NCBI RefSeq assembly: GCF_000710615.1
Contig: NZ_JDTH01000002.1
Span: 984,082 to 1,048,081 of the forward strand
Direction: 5' to 3'
Length of the DNA: 64,000 bases
Source of the DNA: Haladaptatus cibarius D43
GTDB lineage: Archaea; Halobacteriota; Halobacteria; Halobacteriales; Haladaptataceae
Position numbers and translations under genes: made by a program. Shown piece by piece: positions 60,893 to 64,000 of the stretch. Position 1 is the first letter of the stretch. Each line of letters opens with the position of its first letter. Below the pieces are notes generated by a model, which worked only from the letters and a program-made list of their open reading frames with translations, was not told the origin of the DNA and searched no databases.

Positions 60893-61660
60893 CTATTCGA
60901 ACAACTTCTTTTCGCGGTCGATTGATTCGATTGTGTCTACATCCTCCGATGTGAATTCGATGTCTCCTGCGACCAAATTCTCGCGGAGATGGCTGTCACT
61001 TTGCGAGCGCGGAATCGGAACCGCACCCGTCTCCACAACCCACGCCAGTGCGATTTGCGCTTCCGTCGCGTCGTGTTTCTCGGCGAGGGTGGTCAGTTCC
61101 GGCAGGTCGAACACCTCGCCCTGTGCGATTGGCGAGTAGGCCACGAGATTCGTGCCGTGCCGACGAGCGTCAGCGAGGAGGTCGGCCTGCCGAAACAGGG
61201 GGTGCATCTCGACTTGATGGGCGAAAATCGGCGCGTCGAGAACGTTTCGAGCGGTATCGAGTTCTTCGGCCGTGAAATTACTCACGCCGACGTGCCGGAT
61301 TCGTTCTTGCTCCATCAGTGCGTCGAAGGCGAGAAGCGTTTCTTGCGGTTCGTAGGCTTCGATTGGTCGATGAACGTAGAGCAGGTCAACGTAGTCGAGG
61401 CCGAGTTTCGAGAGGCTGGTTTCCGTACTCGCAATCACGTCGTCGTGCGCGAGGCTGTCGGCCCAGACTTTCGTGGCGACGAAAAGTTCCTCTCGGGAAA
61501 CGTCCGCGAGTTCGATTCCTTTCCCGACGACGTCCTCATTTTCGTAAATCTGTGCAGTGTCGAGGTGGCGATAGCCCATTTCGATGGCGCTGGCGATTCG
61601 CTCGGGGTCGGAAATACCCATCGTCCCGAGTCCGATTTCCGGAAGCGCGTCGGGTGACAT
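60893..61660 (-). CDS. Aldo/keto reductase
   Basis: A 255-residue AKR with a TIM barrel. GYRHLDTAQIYENEDVVGKGI carries the catalytic Asp and Tyr. FVATKVW has the Lys, and VDLLYVHRP the His. IRHVGVSNFTAEELD and IPIPRSQSDSHLREN (NADPH-binding) follow. It resembles 2,5-diketo-D-gluconate reductase-like proteins. It reduces an aldehyde or ketone with NADPH, and the substrate is unknown. Convergent with the ligase gene. Confidence 0.88.
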   Translation of the reverse strand: MSPDALPEIGLGTMGISDPERIASAIEMGYRHLDTAQIYENEDVVGKGIELADVSREELFVATKVWADSLAHDDVIASTETSLSKLGLDYVDLLYVHRPIEAYEPQETLLAFDALMEQERIRHVGVSNFTAEELDTARNVLDAPIFAHQVEMHPLFRQADLLADARRHGTNLVAYSPIAQGEVFDLPELTTLAEKHDATEAQIALAWVVETGAVPIPRSQSDSHLRENLVAGDIEFTSEDVDTIESIDREKKLFE

Positions 61661-61708
61661 AGCGGAAAATTCACGCGGCAGGAACCTAACCGATGCGGTT
61701 CCGGAACC

Positions 61709-62416
61709 TCACAGCCCGATTTCGTCCGGCACGAAAGCGACGGGTTCCGGCGCTGCTTCAGCATCACGAGCAACCGCGAAATCGCCGGTTCGGTCGGCGT
61801 CGAGGACGATTTCAGCCCCGGCAACCAGCGGCGCGACGATTCCGCCAGCGACAACTCGTGGGTCGGAAAGCGGCGCACGAACGACGACGGAGTCGCCGGA
61901 TTCGAGTTCCCACCGGTCACGAACCGCGGTTCCTACCGCGAGCAGTTCCGCGTGCGAAACGTCCCGTTCGCCGGTCAGTGCAATCGTTTCGGGTGAGATG
62001 ACCGTCTCAGGAAACGTCGGATTTTCGCTCCACACGTCGGTTTCGAAATGCGAAACTGTCGGGTCGGCGGGTTTCTCCCCGTAGCCGACGTACTGGCCGC
62101 CGGGCGACAGTTCGTAGTCACCGACAGTTTCGGTCGGTGCGAGGAGCACCCGGGCGTCGATGTCCCGCGGCGGGTCGAATCGTACGTTTGCGCCCAGCAG
62201 AATCGCGCCGAGGAACCCGAGAATCGACTGGGGGGTACTGGACGGGGTGATGGCGACCGTGACGCCGTCTCGGACACCGAGATGGCGGAAGAAGTTCCCC
62301 GTTTTCCACGCGGTCGTACAGAGACGATGGTAGTCGTATCCCCGCGAGTCGGGAACGGAAAGCGCCGGGTCGTCGCTCCGTCGCTCGCGGGCGACGAGGT
62401 CAGAGAGTGCGTCCAT
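61709..62416 (-). CDS. Degenerate acyl-CoA ligase-like protein (N-terminal half only)
   Basis: A 235-residue acidic protein resembling the N-terminal half of AMP-forming ligases: DYHRLCTTAWKTGNFFRHLGVRDGVTVAITPSSTPQSILGFLGAILLGANVRF is the usual A1 pattern. The P-loop (SSGTTGKPKG) is absent: the corresponding stretch reads ETIALTGERDVSHAELL. The C-terminal domain is missing, so it cannot adenylate. Similar stand-alone halves occur in haloarchaea near acyl-CoA genes. A regulatory or binding role is inferred. Confidence 0.7.
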   Translation of the reverse strand: MDALSDLVARERRSDDPALSVPDSRGYDYHRLCTTAWKTGNFFRHLGVRDGVTVAITPSSTPQSILGFLGAILLGANVRFDPPRDIDARVLLAPTETVGDYELSPGGQYVGYGEKPADPTVSHFETDVWSENPTFPETVISPETIALTGERDVSHAELLAVGTAVRDRWELESGDSVVVRAPLSDPRVVAGGIVAPLVAGAEIVLDADRTGDFAVARDAEAAPEPVAFVPDEIGL

Positions 62417-62504
62417 GCCGGATTTCGGAGTGATGCGTGCAAAAGTTCGACGGTTCCGATGGTTTCGCCACCGTTCCGTCTGCCGTCACCGTGTCTGACC
62501 AACC

Positions 62505-62514
62505 TTTATATTTA
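62505..62514 (+). promoter_or_regulatory. TATA box of the AtoE-like gene
   Basis: TTTATATTTA lies 27-36 nt upstream of the ATG at 62541, the right distance for a short-leader or leaderless haloarchaeal transcript. Confidence 0.55.
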
Positions 62515-62540
62515 ATTGCTAGATACTCTCTCACGTAGCT

Positions 62541-63983
62541 ATGGCAAACGTAATTCGAAAGATGGCGGAAGGAAGTTCCCACGTCGTCGAACGCTACCTT
62601 CCGGACGCATTTCTGTTCGCAATCATTCTCACAGTCGTCACGTATGGACTTGCCTTCGTTACGGTTTCTCCCGGGGCGAATGGGTATTTCTCCCACGCGG
62701 AAAATATTCTCGTCACGGGTTGGTACGGCGGCTTTTGGGGATTGCTCACATTCGCGATGCAGATGACGCTCATCCTGATGACGGGCTACGGACTGGCAAA
62801 AACGGAATTCGTGGATGGCTTACTGACCCGAGCGGCGGCCATCCCGTCTAGCGAACGGAGTGCCGTCGCGTTCGTTCCCGTCGTTGCCGCACTCGCATCG
62901 TTCGTTCATTGGGGACTCGGCCTCGTCGTCGGCGGAATCTTCGCCCGGAAAGTGGCCGAGGAGATTCGAACCATCGACTTCCCCATCATCGTCGCTGGTG
63001 CGTATTCGGGGTTCATCGTCTGGCACGGCGGCCTCGCGGCGTCGATTCCGCTGAATTTGAACTCGGCTGGGGACAACGGCAACTTCCTCATCGCAAGCGG
63101 CGTTCTCAACGACACTATCGGTACGAGCCAGACGATTTTCACGACCGCAAATCTCGTGCTGTTCGTCGTGGTCGGCCTCGTCTTCCTCCCGCTCCTGTTC
63201 GTGCTGATGTACCCCGAGAGCGACGAGAAAAAGCGTCCCATCGACCCCGCCAAACTCGAAGTCGCAGCGGACGGCGGCGAGGCGGAAACCAAAGTAACGA
63301 CAGCACCCACCGGAACGACGACCCTCGCTGACCGAATTGAACACTCCCGCGCCGTTGCATGGGGAATCGGTCTAGGCGGCCTGTTGGCAGTTTTCGGCTA
63401 CTTTTGGCGGGGAATCGCGGACGGAATGATGCCGTGGAACAACCTTGACCTGAACATCGTCAACTTCACATTCCTCTTCCTCGGCATCCTCCTGCACGGT
63501 ACGCCCGCGAACTACATCGGGGCGATGAAAGAGGCAGTCGAAAACGTCTGGGGTATCATCCTTCAGTTCCCGTTCTACGCTGGTATCATGGGAATTATGG
63601 GCTACGCGCCGGAAGGTTCGACCAGCCTCGCCACGCAAATCGCGCAGGGAATGGTGCAGGTGTCCCCCGACGGCACCCTCCCCGCGGTGGCGTTTCTCAC
63701 CGCTGGCGTCGTAAACTTCTTTGTCCCGAGTGGCGGTGGCGAATGGGCAGTCATCGGCGAAACGCTCGTGACCGCCGCACAATCCAGCGGAACCAGCGTC
63801 CCCCGTGTCGCCATGGCCGCCTCGTGGGGTGACGCATGGACCAACATGATTCAGCCCTTCTGGGCCATTCCCCTCCTCGCAATCAGCGGTCTATCGGTTC
63901 GTGATATCATGGGCTACTGTGTACTCGTTCTGCTCGGCAGTGGCGTCATCATCGCGGTGGGAATTACGGTTCTGCCGATGTAG
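62541..63983 (+). CDS. atoE: Short-chain fatty acid transporter (AtoE-like)
   Basis: A 480-residue membrane protein with about twelve helices. It shows RYLPDAFLFAIILTVVTYGLAF, NWGLGLVVGG-like SFVHWGLGLVVGGIFARKVAEE, HGGLAASIPL and NFFVPSGGGEWAVIGE, motifs of the AtoE/TIGR00366 short-chain fatty-acid uptake family. It would import butyrate or similar acids, which the nearby ligase could activate. Mid-protein hydrophilic loop (SDEKKRPIDPAKLEVAADGGEAE) is haloarchaeal. The gene is complete and ends 17 bp before the window end. Confidence 0.87.
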   Translation: MANVIRKMAEGSSHVVERYLPDAFLFAIILTVVTYGLAFVTVSPGANGYFSHAENILVTGWYGGFWGLLTFAMQMTLILMTGYGLAKTEFVDGLLTRAAAIPSSERSAVAFVPVVAALASFVHWGLGLVVGGIFARKVAEEIRTIDFPIIVAGAYSGFIVWHGGLAASIPLNLNSAGDNGNFLIASGVLNDTIGTSQTIFTTANLVLFVVVGLVFLPLLFVLMYPESDEKKRPIDPAKLEVAADGGEAETKVTTAPTGTTTLADRIEHSRAVAWGIGLGGLLAVFGYFWRGIADGMMPWNNLDLNIVNFTFLFLGILLHGTPANYIGAMKEAVENVWGIILQFPFYAGIMGIMGYAPEGSTSLATQIAQGMVQVSPDGTLPAVAFLTAGVVNFFVPSGGGEWAVIGETLVTAAQSSGTSVPRVAMAASWGDAWTNMIQPFWAIPLLAISGLSVRDIMGYCVLVLLGSGVIIAVGITVLPM

Positions 63984-64000
63984 AACACCACCTTTTGCCA

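Overview
The window is chromosomal DNA of a halophilic archaeon (class Halobacteria). The proteins are strongly acidic, most third codon positions are G or C, and many families are typical of or restricted to haloarchaea (DUF5827, DUF5789, DUF5788, DUF7521, Bat-type HTH, NP1902A-type F420 enzymes, Get3/ArsA, QueC/D/E for archaeosine). The single tRNA, tRNA-Glu(CUC), has the usual haloarchaeal form. The gene set and moderate GC would suit a Haladaptatus-like genus, but the window alone cannot prove that.

Layout. 1-1.8 kb: the end of a methyltransferase gene, a PIN-toxin module whose antitoxin looks frameshifted, and a MazG-like pyrophosphohydrolase. 1.9-31.5 kb: mostly ordinary metabolic and membrane genes. 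These include a ThDP decarboxylase divergent from an EamA transporter, a 2Fe-2S ferredoxin, an F420-dependent oxidoreductase, a MOT1-like molybdate transporter, an FMN alpha-hydroxyacid oxidase, a PrsW-like protease, BrkB, an acyl-CoA ligase, a photolyase, a Tat lipoprotein thioredoxin with a CxxC membrane partner, two tandem Fe/Mn superoxide dismutases, an Lrp regulator divergent from a second EamA transporter, a 1057-residue FAD/4Fe-4S/CCG D-lactate-dehydrogenase-like fusion, and an amidohydrolase.

31.6-37.9 kb is an integrated element in the 3' half of tRNA-Glu, bounded by an exact 42-bp duplication of the tRNA end (31619-31660 and 37374-37415). A further 21-bp piece at 37517-37537 suggests serial integrations. 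It carries a truncated integrase, an HTH/PIN pair, and a very AT-rich cassette. That cassette encodes a Tat-exported nine-cysteine protein with a hydrophobic tail (a possible new halocin-like peptide precursor) and an unrecognised 274-residue protein. Decayed nucleotidyltransferase remains and several short palindromic repeats follow. This is the least explained part of the window.

37.9-64 kb returns to core-type DNA: a glycosyltransferase, a Bat-type regulator, a truncated hydrolase, the queD-queE-queC operon, a DUF5788-polX-Mut7C cluster, rhomboid plus endonuclease V, Get3/ArsA, an aminotransferase, a CinA-type amidase, PHP and HAD hydrolases, an acetyl-CoA synthetase-like enzyme and an AtoE-like fatty-acid transporter.

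Four genes look broken by small lesions: the antitoxin, a DUF2270 gene, a short-chain dehydrogenase carrying an exact 14-bp tandem duplication, and the nucleotidyltransferase. Two intergenic regions about 46 kb apart hold related elements of about 290-350 bp with inverted GC-rich arms. Single-base lesions could be sequencing errors and are flagged as such.
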